In this document: piece by piece, positions 23,748 through 34,371 of the stretch
Layout: each line of letters starts with the position of its first letter
Position numbering within the stretch: position 1 is the stretch's first letter
Source: Macquaria australasica
Lineage: Eukaryota; Chordata; Actinopteri; Centrarchiformes; Percichthyidae
DNA: 64,000 nucleotides
Assembly (NCBI GenBank): GCA_005408345.1
Contig: SEMN01000121.1
Location: 183,501-247,500, forward strand
Reading direction: 5' to 3'
The notes under the pieces: generated by a model
The model's database searches: none
Told to the model about the DNA's origin: nothing
Seen by the model: only the letters and a program-made list of their open reading frames with translations
Position numbers and translations under genes: made by a program

Positions 23748-26700
23748 TTTATACAAGGGTATGAGTGAGGGTGACACTGTTCCAGAGAGGCCATTGTCCA
23801 TGTGGTTGTTTGTAATTCACCTTTTGACAGTATTGTCAAATTTCTGAGAAACATGCTGACTCACTGAGGCTGCTGACCCTGGCTGTCACTGACACAGTTA
23901 ATCACTGATAATCACTGATCTGCTTCTGTGGTGGACAGGGCTTAAATACACCCAAATACATCCATCCACTAGCATGTTTCTGAGGTTGATCCGAGGAGCA
24001 AGTGAAGAGAGAATTTTCCTGAGAGGATCACCAAAGTACATTATTGCAGTTGTCTGAAGCAAATCCTGTTTCAGATTCAGAAGAATACTAACTAGTGCAT
24101 GTTCAACTGTGCAGTCTTTTGCAGTAGCATTTTGGTGCACTGTCAGAGTAGTATGATGTGGTGAAATGAAGTAGTCAGAACGGGAAAGTCGTTATTCAAA
24201 GATCCATCTGGTGTTTGTTCCTTTGCATCATCACCTCATCAAGGTGGAACGGCGAGCATTGCTTAAATTAAACAAAGATGCAGGGCCTATCGCACAAAGT
24301 CTGACAATAAAACGTTGTCCTCTAAAGGCTCCTGAAAGAGGATTTAGTTTGAATATAAAACCGTACGCAATCAAGAAAACATCCAATCCAGCATTGGGAT
24401 CAGCTTGGGGATGAAGGAGGGGATTTACAGACACAGAGGGAGGGATGGGCACCGGGGTCGGGACAGGCCTTCAGGTTCAGCTTCAGCTTCAGGACAGGAT
24501 TAACTTAGGTTTACCCTTCCACTCAACAGCTCTGAAACAACAGAAACACAGTGCTCCATCATAATCAATTACACTTCACTGTGACTGCCAGAAAATGCCA
24601 CTTACTGTCTCAGTGTGAGGATGCATGCATAATCAACTATGCATGTATACTTAATTATGTTACATGTGTTTTCATGGTTGTTCACCTTCTATGGTCATAC
24701 AGGAAGCTCATAAAAAGTTCAAGAAAGAAAGAAAACTGCCAACTAAAATGAGATTCAGTCAATGAAGAAACAAATGCTCAGCCTTGTTAGATAAGAGTGT
24801 TTGTATTACATTGCATTGCATTGAACCCCATGGAATTGGTAAACTATTTTTAAATATTTACATTTCCTTAGTATTTTCAGATACTTCATGTCATATTTTG
24901 TGAGATATGTTTAGTTCAGTATTTCCAACAGAATTGTGTATTAATGTCATGTATTTCTACAGAAATAAAATATTAGAATATATGGACTCATTGCCCAGCT
25001 GTAATCGGTAAAATAAAAAAGAAAGTTGAAGCTGTGTTATTATTAGTAGGAAAGGCACTGCCTAACCGTTGACAGCACAATATCTTAAAAGCTGCAGGCA
25101 GCAGCCAGCTAGCAGGTGGCTAAAGTGAACCTGTTCAACACCTGCTCCCTCTCTCTGTCGCATTTAACTGATTGGCGCCACCATATTAACACATAGCCTC
25201 TGAATTTAGCACATCAGTATCTGCTGATCTGAATCTGCCTATTGAACAGAAACAATTAGGCAAGACCAGATTTAGGATCAGCTCGTGGAGAAAGTAAAAG
25301 CTGCTGTGTGAATGTGTTTTTGTGTATCAATGCGCCATTGTTAAAGGCGATGTGCTACCTGCATGTAGCTTCATGCTCGTTCTCCTTCTGTCTCTGGACC
25401 GAGTGTGAAACTGAGCAGCTGATTGTACTCTTAGTGATGTGAATCAAGCCTGTCACGGCTTCATTTGCATAGATGGCATTCTTGCAGTTATGAGAAGTGT
25501 GTGTGTGTGTATGTGAGTGTGTGCCCGTCTGTCCAACTTTGTGTTATTCTTCATGACCTGACAGTGCAGCTGAAGGAGTATAGTTTGAGTATATAACTGT
25601 CCCTCCCCAGGGCTCTGAATGTTCCTGCCTCGCTTGTTTTGCTGCCCTCAATGGGAGCAGCTATTGATGCTGCAGGGAGGCTCAGGCTGACTGCGTGTCA
25701 GTCTGTGGGTCTATCTCTGAGGTGATCACTGTTCCACCAATAAGGTTCCTTCTTGAGGAAGACGGCTTGTATGTTATCAGGTGTCCACTCTGTTGGTTTT
25801 GTCTCTGACTTAGATTCATCCAGGCAGTGTGCAAGGCTGCAGGAGGTGATCATGCTCTGTGTTTTGTGTTTGTGACACTACACTGTCTGTTGTGTGCGGA
25901 AACCCTTGTCTCTTGATACACCACAGGATAAGGAAGAGATGCCTTTGGGGACACTAAATGAGCTCCCAAAGGAGCACACACACACACAAAGTTGTGTCAC
26001 ACAGTATCGTATATGTTCTGTTCAATATGCCCAGCATGTTCACAGCTCACTGTGTAAATCATTATTGATTGCAAACAGAATGAAATGGCTGATTGTTTGA
26101 GTAAATTAAGGTCAGTGAGTACATTGAAGATTGAAGCTTCGAGTCTTAAAAATGACTCTCTGTTTTCTTTTTTTGGTCTATCCACCTCCCTCTCAGGTAA
26201 TCCACAAGAGTGAGTCACACTAAGCTGACAGTTGGGCTGATGGTAGGTGGGTTTCTCTTCTTCTAATGTGAGTCATTATCCCTTTCTCTCTCACCCCTCT
26301 ATTCTTCTCTGCATCCTTTCCTTTATTCTACCAGCCTCTTGTGCCTTTCTGACTCCGTCCCCCTCCAGGCTGTTGTTTATTTTCTTAGCCTGCCAGTACC
26401 TGCTTACTTTTTAATTCATTTATGCTTCACTTTGTGATTTTTGTATCATGCTAGCTTACCTGGACCCAGCTTGTTTTCCTTTTATTACTTGTATTTGCTC
26501 ATGAAACATCGGCCTGTTTGAGTGTAGAATGATTCAGAGGCCTGGCACAGCTGTCACTGAGGCAGGCTGGCTGATACCATCTTCAACTGATGATACAGTA
26601 TTTATCCTTACAGTATTTATTATTTTTAAATTAGTCGCAAAGTTGCTTATTCTTCGGCCTGCAGTCTGTAAAACTCCAGTCTGATTACTGCGCATTCACA

Positions 26701-26811
26701 CTTTCTATGCAAATGGTCACGAGTTAAAGTGAAAGTTAGAGATTGCATGTCACTGGATCTAGGAAATATCCCAGCCTCTCATAATCCATCTCCCCTCTCT
26801 CTCTGTGCTAG

Positions 26812-27064
26812 ACCAGCATGGCTACTTGTTCCTGAATCAAAGATGCATGCTCCCTCTTTGGATTCATCCCTCTGACCGCCACTGAGCCGATCCAACCCTC
26901 CATCAGAAAGTCCCATCTCCACTTCCACTGTTCTCTACTGTGCTCTACTGTTTTCTAGTCCTGTCTCCTTCAGTCATTGTCCTGGTCTGACCCTCTGCAT
27001 GTCTGACAGATAGAGGGGGAAGTGTTAGCAGACTGTTTAATAGGACAGTTTCTCCCTGCTATTC
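26812..27064 (+). other. tmcc1: 5' UTR part of the first coding exon of tmcc1 (inferred)
   Basis: The tract 'tcccctctctctctgtgct' before the AG at 26810-26811 is a strong acceptor. The 253 bases that follow contain short upstream ORFs, one starting at the ATG of 26818. A stop codon (TAG, 27041-27043) lies in frame upstream of the ATG at 27065, so translation of the long isoform cannot begin earlier within this exon. Confidence 0.5.
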
Positions 27065-27751
27065 ATGAGAGGTCAGCAGGGCCATATGCAGCAGGGGGAT
27101 GACAGTCAAAGGGGGCCGGTGGGGGTGGGTCCCAGTTCAGGTCCTGGAGCTAGAAGAGAAGCATGCGGGTCACAAGGCCCAGGGTTGAAGAGGGCCTCAT
27201 CCCAGTCAGAGCACCCCTCCTTCAGTAAGATGAGCCAAAACGCCAGGGAGAGCATGGGGGTTCTTGGCCAGGGACTGAAACAGCTGTTCCAGCAGCAGCG
27301 TAAACGCCTCTCCCTCTCTCGCTCCACCATCCCCTCCTCGTCTTCCTCCTCGTCTTCCTCTGTAGTTTCAGCAAGTGGCACCCCCCCCTCTGCCCCTGAG
27401 GACGCCTCGGGGCCCTGCTGTCCTGAATCTGACCACCTCTCTGCTCCTGTGGTTCCCTCTGCAGCTGGCCAGGGCTCAGCGGCTGCAGGCACGATGAGGC
27501 GTGGGACCAGCCTGCAGAGCCGGCGCAGTAAGGGATCTGGGTCGGGATCTGGGAGCGGAGACCGCGATCCCCTCCTGAGAGGCAGCCCCCAGGCCCCGCA
27601 CCGCCGCAACACCCACGATCCACAGCAGCATACCAGCCGTCCACGCTCCTCTTCCACCACTGACACCACACCCAGCAGCCCCACCCCTGGATACACTGGC
27701 GGCGATGTGGTGCTGTCATCAGGGTACCAGTCCACGGAGGAGACAGATAGG
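27065..27751 (+). CDS. tmcc1: tmcc1 coding exon 1, long isoform N-terminus
   Basis: Encodes residues 1-229 of transmembrane and coiled-coil domain protein 1, an ER membrane protein; human TMCC1 acts at ER-endosome contacts in endosome fission. The 'KMSQNARESMGVLGQGLKQ' segment (residues 55-73), basic QRKR (78-81), 'RRGTSLQSRRSK' (145-156) and 'RPRSSSTTD' (192-200) are hallmarks that I recognise from the long form of vertebrate TMCC1. Between them are low-complexity stretches: poly-Ser 91-99 and Ser-Gly 156-165, so the exon is probably disordered and cytosolic. The exon ends ...TDR at a GTAAGT donor (27752), phase 0, and joins IDRLEV at 51848. The start is set by the in-frame stop at 27041. 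It is more GC-rich than its surroundings. The antisense frames here are shadows. Confidence 0.93.
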
Positions 27752-28066
27752 GTAAGTGACATCAGCTGTGAATCATATTATCACTACACAGGCTGATCGA
27801 TGCATCTCTTTTACCCTTTTACTGGTGTCAGGCCATGTTTGTCAGTGAGCTGTCAATCAAAAGCTGAGGTTCACCTTGCTGCTGATGTAACAGTCCCTGC
27901 TGTATTGGCTGTGATCTCAGAGAGAGGGTCTCTACTGCTGTCTGTCATTACTGCCGTCTGATTTTACCAAGTGCTGACCATTGATAAAGACAAATGAAAC
28001 ACACAAAACACATGCATGCACACGCATATAGACACACACTAATTACATAACAGTACAGCCAATGTT

Positions 28067-28628
28067 AAAGGATAGGTTCATAATTCTTCAAGTCTGTCTT
28101 AAAACAATAGTCAGGTGCCCATATGAACACTGAAACAGGTTTTACTTGCTGTAATTGTTCCTCCTGTTAATAGCACGTTAATAGCTGTAAATAGTGTCCC
28201 TTCCTAACATGCTTTCAATGTAAGTGATCCACAGTTCTCGTTTCTCTTCCAAAGTGTATCTGAAGCTAATACAAGGCTTCAGCAGTCTGACTAAGTCAAA
28301 TCAAGTGAATATCCAAAGTTACAGTCTTTTTAGTGCCAAATTCCCTCTTTGCGTTGCCATCCCTCCACCGCAGCTCAGCACAGAAACACTGTCTGAGGAA
28401 ACAGAAAGAGGAATTTTGTACTGTAATTTTGTAAATGACTAACTTTAGAAGATATTAATTTGATTTGACCATCTCAGACTGCTGAAGCATCATAATAACT
28501 TCAGATGAACTTTGAAATATATTTTTGCACAGAACAAAGATCGTGGATTTTGTCCCCCATCACTTCCATTGGAAGCACATTAGGAAGAGATATTTTAATG
28601 GCCAGAATAAACAGGAGGATTTAATATT
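28067..28628 (+). repeat. Fold-back teleost repeat, copy 2 (more complete)
   Basis: Begins 'aaaggataggttcataattc' and carries 'caggtgcccatatgaacact'. The right side mirrors the left in inverted order: 'gtatctgaagctaata' against 'ataacttcagatgaac', and 'cttgctgtaattgttcctcc' near the start against 'acaggaggat' at the end. It is the same family and the same orientation as 19655-19945, but it keeps both outer arms. The element as a whole is a large imperfect palindrome. It is non-coding. Confidence 0.75.
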
Positions 28629-28633
28629 TTCAT

Positions 28634-28674
28634 ATACATACATACATACATACATACATACATACATACATACA
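28634..28674 (+). repeat. (ATAC)n tetranucleotide repeat
   Basis: About ten ATAC units, followed by 'atgtatgtatatg', the reverse-complement phase of the same motif. The array thus ends in a small hairpin. It abuts the fold-back repeat. Confidence 0.92.
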
Positions 28675-29744
28675 TGTATGTATATGACTATGGTTTTAGA
28701 CAGCCTTGAAAAATTGTGGATGTATTCTTTTAAAAGCAAATAACTCTTTGAGTGGTTTTGTCCTAGGCATATAAAAAATGCTGCAATATACATCAAAATC
28801 CTTCCTTTTGTATTCTGCTTTGATAATCATCTATTTATGTAGTACTTATGTAGTCTATTTGAAATATACTGGAAAAGCTCTGCCTTTTTTGTAAGACCAC
28901 AGTGTGTTTAATCCAGAGATCATTAAGAGTTTAGTGTATGGGCTTCCATGCTCTGCAACTTCTGTAGTGGAGAATAAGTAGCATAGATTTTGTATGTGTT
29001 TGTGTGTTGGTATTGGTTTGTTAAAACCTCACAGCCCTTTACAATTTAATCTTTTACTTTAAGTTCTGATTTTTAACCTTAGCTATCCCAGACTTCAGTT
29101 TGTTCTGTCTGCCACCAGAGGTCACTGTTAGACCAGCTAACCTGCTGTGAGCAGCACTGGGCTTGGTTCATGTGGAGGTTTGTGTTTGCATTATGAGCTC
29201 ATGTCTGTTGTAGACTTGTCGGATCCTAGGGTTAATGAAATAAGCTGTGCCAAGGACTCAGCATCAGTGTGTCACGGATAGAGGGATGTCTTGCTATCAA
29301 TCCAGTGGTGGGCAGTGAGTCTGGACCAGGGGGGTTTTGATATTCACGTTAATTGACAGCTTTAATCTGTGAGATAAATTTAATATACTCCAAAATCAAG
29401 TATCCTTCAGTCCTGCGTGAATGAGCTCACCTGGGATGACGGAGCAGGACCGAGAGCCAGACATCTGTGCTCCATTAGTCTTGCTGCTGTGATAGACGAC
29501 CATCAGCCTTTCTGTGGTCTGTTGTTCGCCCTTGGCAGAGATGATAACCTGTCTCTCCCATCTCTAGCTAATATCAGAGCCCCGTCTCCGCACAGCTACA
29601 CAGCAATGTCATTCAGGTCATCCAAGCGGTCGGCGTGGTTACCCCGAAACTTGCAGCAAGCTGCCTAGAACTACGCCCTGCTTGGGTTGCCATAGTAACA
29701 TTGTGGTCGACCCTGGAGGTGTGTGACATCCTGCTGTTAGTGGA

Positions 29745-29898
29745 GGGTCTTTCTTTCTTTCTTTCTTTCCTTTTTTCCCCTCTTCCCTTCTCTCCTTCCT
29801 TCCTTTTCTATTCTTTTTCTCAACAATTTCCCTCCTGTGCTTCCTTTTGCCCTTTCTTCCTCTTTTTTTCTCTTTCCCCCACTGTCGCCCTCCCTCAG
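29745..29898 (+). repeat. Long pyrimidine tract (CTTT/CCTT-rich)
   Basis: About 150 bases of almost pure C and T, starting with (TTTC)n and ending in 'cgccctccctcag'. It doubles as a very strong polypyrimidine tract for the acceptor at 29897-29898. It could form triplex DNA in parts. Confidence 0.85.
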
Positions 29899-30054
29899 TC
29901 CCTGGAGGGAGTTAGTACAGACAATCAGCTGGTCCCTCCTCCTCTCCCATCTCCCCCTTCTCCTCCTCCTCCTCCTCTACCACCACCTCCTCCTCACCCC
30001 ACCCTTCGGCTCACTGACAGGAAGCAGGAGGCAACCTTGCCTCGTCCTAGATGA
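29899..30054 (+). CDS. tmcc1: Possible proline-rich alternative exon of tmcc1 with stop
   Basis: After an excellent acceptor, 156 bases stay open in phase 0 relative to coding exon 1. They encode 51 residues (SLEGVSTDNQLV, then a PPP/SPP-rich run, then a TLRLTDRK-like tail) and stop at TGA 30052-30054. A GTGAGA donor follows directly. Spliced after residue 229 it would yield a 280-residue protein lacking the coiled coils and membrane segments, or act as a poison cassette. The frame could be chance, because C/T-rich DNA has few stops, and I do not know a counterpart in other vertebrates. Confidence 0.2.
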   Translation, partial: SLEGVSTDNQLVPPPLPSPPSPPPPPLPPPPPHPTLRLTDRKQEATLPRPR

Positions 30055-30360
30055 GTGAGAGCTGAGCACTGGCTGTGTGTGGTGTGTTTTGTGTAAATGT
30101 GTTATCAGTACTGTGTTTAGAAGAGGATGTGGAGGTGTGTGTATATGTGTGACTGTAAGATCTAATTTTTATCTGCTTTCCAAATACTCGGGGTGTGTGT
30201 GTGTGTGTGTGTGTATAATGGACATCATTTGTGCATTGACAGCTATGTGGTGTGAGTGTCTTGTGTGAATGACTGTGCCTGTGACAGAGCTCAGGGGAAC
30301 ACTGTGAATATGAGTAGAGGGCAACACAGCTGAGCTGTCTTTATCTCTGTTTGCTTTCCC

Positions 30361-30364
<4 letters not shown>

Positions 30365-30411
<47 letters not shown>
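30365..30411 (+). repeat. (CT)n microsatellite
   Basis: About 23 uninterrupted CT units, some 200 bases upstream of the second candidate first exon of tmcc1. A pure purine/pyrimidine mirror repeat of this kind can adopt triplex (H-DNA) form. Confidence 0.96.
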
Positions 30412-30414
<3 letters not shown>

Positions 30415-30611
30415 ACTTGTGTTTGCATAGTAGACGAAAGCGGTGTGGACTACAAATGTGTGTGCACATGGATGGTACCCTGTGTTCCTTCAGTATGTGT
30501 GTGTGAGTGAGTGAATGTAGAGTGTACTATGTGAGGCGGTGTGTACTTTAGGGATATCAGTGGAGAGGAGTAGAACAGGGGTTCCAGCTGTGGGTACGTC
30601 AGTCAGTCAGG

Positions 30612-30650
30612 ATGGTGCAGCGCTTCAGTCTTCGCAGACAGTACTCCAAG
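30612..30650 (+). CDS. tmcc1: tmcc1 alternative first coding exon A
   Basis: The 13 codons MVQRFSLRRQYSK run from an ATG to a strong GTAAGC donor (30651) in phase 0. Spliced to 51848 they give [21 protein letters not shown] and a protein of about 479 residues without the long disordered N-terminus. I recall a short human TMCC1 N-terminus of the same type (MVQRFSLRRQ...), which makes this the best supported of the alternatives. The peptide is basic and Ser-containing (RFSLRRQYS). The upstream region contains a CT array and GT-rich stretches but no obvious CpG island. Confidence 0.75.
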
Positions 30651-32396
30651 GTAAGCTTAAAACACACAAGCTTGTTTAGTCATTTAAACCATGTCTGTGT
30701 CTTCCCATTTCCATGCTGCATGTCCATTCATGGCCAAAGGCACAGTTGTCTGAAATCTTTGCTTCTGGCAAAGCCTTGTGTGATGGTTTTGCAAATCTTT
30801 TTACACTTCTCTGGCTGTCTTTCTTTTTCTCTGTCTTCCAGCTATTTGGTATTGTGTCAAGAGTTTCTGTTTATGTCTGCTTGATCAGTGCTTTGTTCAG
30901 AACAGCAGTCAAAATGGTAAAAATTGGCTCTGTTATCAGTTGTAGAAACAATGAATACACTGGTATATCAGGCATTTGACAACTGGGGAAAAAACATTGT
31001 TTGCACAGTTCTTGCATATCAACTTTTTTTAGTATACAGAGATTTTCCATTCACTTTTAGGTAGGTCGATCCATACAGTAACTGAGTGGTCCGTCTTTGC
31101 ACTTTATCTAAACTCTTGTTAAACAGTAACTTGTGCTACAGCAGTAAGAGCAGCAGCCTATAAGGTCGATCGGAGCCGTCGCCAAGGGATGTAATTTTTG
31201 GTAAATATTATGTTTGATTATTGCTGATTGGGGAACGTTTATGACTCATTTGCAATAACAGGGTAGTTTACTGTGCTCTAGAACTGTCCTTGAGTTTGAT
31301 ATATCTATCCCCTGGTGGTAGTGCTTTTAAAGAGAGTAGAGGGGCTGTTTACAAATTCAGCATTAGGTCTGTTAAGAGCCTGCTGTTCTGCAGCTGGTGC
31401 TCAGCCTGTGAGATTAATTACAGTTAGCTGCTGATTAATTGATTGACTGACTACACTCTCCCTGTTCATCTTTAGCTCTGTGTAATAGTGCTGGTGGATG
31501 TTCATATGCCTAGAAGCGTCAACATGTACATGCACACATTATACACGGGCAGACAGAGGCACAGTCTCACTTACGTACTGGAAGGCCTGATCCCAGACAC
31601 TGATCTAGTCTGGTCTTTCCTCTCTTCTCGGAGGGATGGAGAGATAAAACAGGAGTAAAAGCAGATGGAGGAAGTGAAGGGCTGCAAGGTGCAAAATGTT
31701 TAGTGTCAGGATGGAAGACTTGTTTAAGACAGGAGATGGGAAAGAACCAGGGAGTAGGCTCTAGTGGGATATGAGCTATTGAGTTGAGATGGAACAGAAG
31801 CCAAGCCTTGAGGCTAGTCCTCTCACACCATACGATTTTTGTGTGTGAGAGAGACTGAAGCTGTGTCTGTTTATGGAAAACATAACCTCCTCCAGGGCCT
31901 GTCTGCAAATGCTCACTAACCTTGTCCCCCATGGGTAGATGACCCCGTCTCTTTACCTCAGGCCAGATTTCCTCATGTCCACCTGTCTTCCTGCTCATCC
32001 TTTGTCTTCTTTTGTTTATCACTGTATTTTGGTTTCCATGTCAGAGATAACATCCTGTGTTCTCCTGCAGTAATCCCTAACCATCACAAAACAAAATGCC
32101 TCACATTTTAAACAATTCAGAGGACCACATCCAGCCAATCTGGAATCATGCAGTCGTGTGTAGACTACAACTGAAAATACTCTTAGCAATGTGGTTTGAT
32201 ATTAAATGCCAGCATTTTTTAAACATATTTTCTTTATTTTGAGCTCAGTATACATAGCAATAGAATTCCACATTTTCTCTGTCTCTGCTGCCTTGTATCA
32301 CTCCGCTAAGCCCCTTCCACCAAATGACGCACCAAAACATGCACATGCTTATTGCTGGGCTTGAAGCGGAACATTAAGGTTGTCAACCATTGTAAC

Positions 32397-32870
32397 CATG
32401 GATGTATTATAAGAACTGGATATGGCACCGCTGCTCTGCCTTGCTTTCAATTTTTTTCCAGTGGCCACGCATTGTATTGCAGCGAAAAATTCCCCTGCGG
32501 CCCAAAGCAACGTTGTAAAAGAGACGTCTCTAAAACTGTTGACAGGACACCTCAAACTGCAAACAAGTTCAATTATGACTCTTTCTATTATGAATTTTTG
32601 ATCCATGGAGGTTTTATATTTGTAAAACTTTCCTCGAGCCAAGAAAAGCAATTTAAAAATCTGTGACATCATCACAATGTAAAGTCTATGGGCTGAGCAG
32701 GAACCCGCGAGCGGGGGCCAAACACTATTGCGCATATTCAGTGGGCTGCATACCATGGAAGTAAACCCGGAAGCTTGAAAGTTTTTTGGCATACGTGCCA
32801 GGCGAGTTCTCATTGGACTGAATAGCCGCCATCTTTGGGTCCGGTATCCAGTTCCTATAATACATCCACG
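32397..32870. mobile_element. MITE with 26-bp inverted ends and 8-bp TSD
   Basis: The left end (32397-32422) and the reverse complement of the right end (32845-32870) both read C(A/G)TGGATGTATTATA, then (A/G)GAACTGGATA. They differ at two of 26 positions. The unit of 474 bp is flanked on each side by ATTGTAAC (32389-32396 and 32871-32878), an exact 8-bp direct repeat. An 8-bp duplication suggests hAT-like transposition, but the ends are not the usual CAGGG type, so the superfamily is open. The 179-codon minus-strand frame that spans it has no transposase features and appears to be chance. Confidence 0.8.
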
Positions 32871-34329
32871 ATTGTAACTAACTAGCAAACTAAAGCAAAC
32901 TCAGCTTAGTTTGCAAAATTAGTTATTTCAACCAAAATTATAAGGAAATGATATTGCCTACTGCAGCTTTAAAATCAACTACATTGAGTGACATAAATAA
33001 AAAAGATTTAAAAAAAATAGAAACGGGTTTGTTTGTGCATACTGAATACTGAATCACATGGAAGAGGGCCTGGGGATTTGTATCCTCAAGTTAATTTTAG
33101 TGTATGATGTTTCTGTATTGTACCTGGGTTGAATCAAATACAAGCAAATATATTATGCATGGGTCTTGTGCCGTTGATTATGCTGGTCCATAGAGAATGA
33201 TATGCCAATGTTTAAGCAAGTTCAAGCTGGTTAGATTTATTAATTAGAACAACGTCGAAATAATGTTATTAAAAATGTTACTTAATGTTTAATGTTACTA
33301 AAAACACCCAAGAAAAATGTCATGTTAAATCGGAAGGTAACAAATGTAATTTAATTAATCTGTATAGTTAACTCGATTATGTTTGTGTTGGCCTTTGGAT
33401 TGAACACAGAATTATAGATTTGGACTAATGAATTGTAATGTGGGTTAATGAATTGTAATTTGAGTACATTATAGAAAAATTTTAAAGCGTGTCCATAATG
33501 GTATACTGTAAAATATTTTTAGAGAGAACAAAAAAGAAAGGTTAATTCTCTCTTTAAAAAAAATGCTCTTACAGTTTCCATACTTTTTAAAGTCATGTTT
33601 TGTTCATGATTTGTTTTGTACCTTCAGATTTCAAACATGTATTTATTATACCCTTATGGCTGCCACTAATAGGATTTGTAAGAAACATAATTAATTTCTG
33701 CATTTCTTTGTACAATACAGACTTAGTTATGAAGGATTTGGTCCTATTTAGTAATGTCACCAGCGCTGTCCTGTAAGAGAGCAGTAAGGAGAAGTGTTAT
33801 TGGGAGGCGCCGAACATCACCTGGTCCCCTGGGGCTTGTTCCGTCCCTGCTAGTTCAACATCCTCATCACTGCGCCCTCATCGTCTCTCACCTCCCCAGG
33901 CTACTGGCTGTGTGTTGATGAAAGCGTTTGTGCCCTTTGCAGCAGAACACCATTGCTCGTCCTGGAACTATTTTAGTGACATTGAGTTATTTGAAAAGCT
34001 GCAGAAAACAAACACAGGGTATTGCTAAGTCACATTCACTCATATACAACCAGGGCTGCAGATGCACATGACAACTATCAAGTCTTATCAAACCAATGCC
34101 GCGGCAGATTGCCCTCTAGTCATGGTAAACATAGTCACAGAAGCACGCAGTCAAACCTGTGTATAATCAAACAACCGAGTTTCGATTGACTTTCAGCAGA
34201 GAGAGACAGCCATGGGGATGATGAAGCATGTGCTCTTAGTCCACACTGGAGGTGATGTCATCCCACTGCTGTGTTTGCTAACTACCAGCCCATAGCAAAC
34301 TGTTTTTCAGGCACAGTGTGTGTGTGCGT

Positions 34330-34330
<1 letters not shown>

Positions 34331-34369
<39 letters not shown>
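34331..34369 (+). repeat. (GT)n microsatellite
   Basis: About 19 GT units, with the related short runs 'gtgtgtgtgcgttc' just before. Confidence 0.95.

Positions 34370-34371
<2 letters not shown>

Larger units (their letters stand above)
15907..26811 (+). other. tmcc1: Inferred 5' intron of tmcc1
   Basis: About 10.9 kb between the CpG-rich exon candidate and the acceptor at 26810-26811. It contains the repeats, solo LTR and microsatellites listed separately. A possible 72-bp non-coding exon is bounded by a T-rich acceptor and a GTTTGT donor (16950-17021). No other coding gene is recognised. The minus-strand frame at 18324-18716 has no family resemblance. Confidence 0.45.
27752..30611 (+). other. 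tmcc1: tmcc1 intron segment
   Basis: The first part of the 24-kb intron between coding exons 1 and 2 of the long isoform. It includes the second fold-back repeat, a CATA array, a long pyrimidine tract (about 29745-29898) preceding a proline-rich exon candidate, and a CT array just before the second candidate first exon. Confidence 0.8.

Noticed and set aside
27106..27762. 218-codon minus-strand frame antisense to tmcc1 exon 1
   Set aside because: It is a mirror of the GC-rich coding exon, whose sense frame matches a known family. The antisense peptide has no recognisable domain.
31567..32022. 151-codon minus-strand frame
   Set aside because: Ordinary intronic composition, no domain, no splice or promoter context.
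32349..32888. 179-codon minus-strand frame
   Set aside because: It coincides with the MITE at 32397-32870, begins and ends in its terminal repeats and has no transposase motif.
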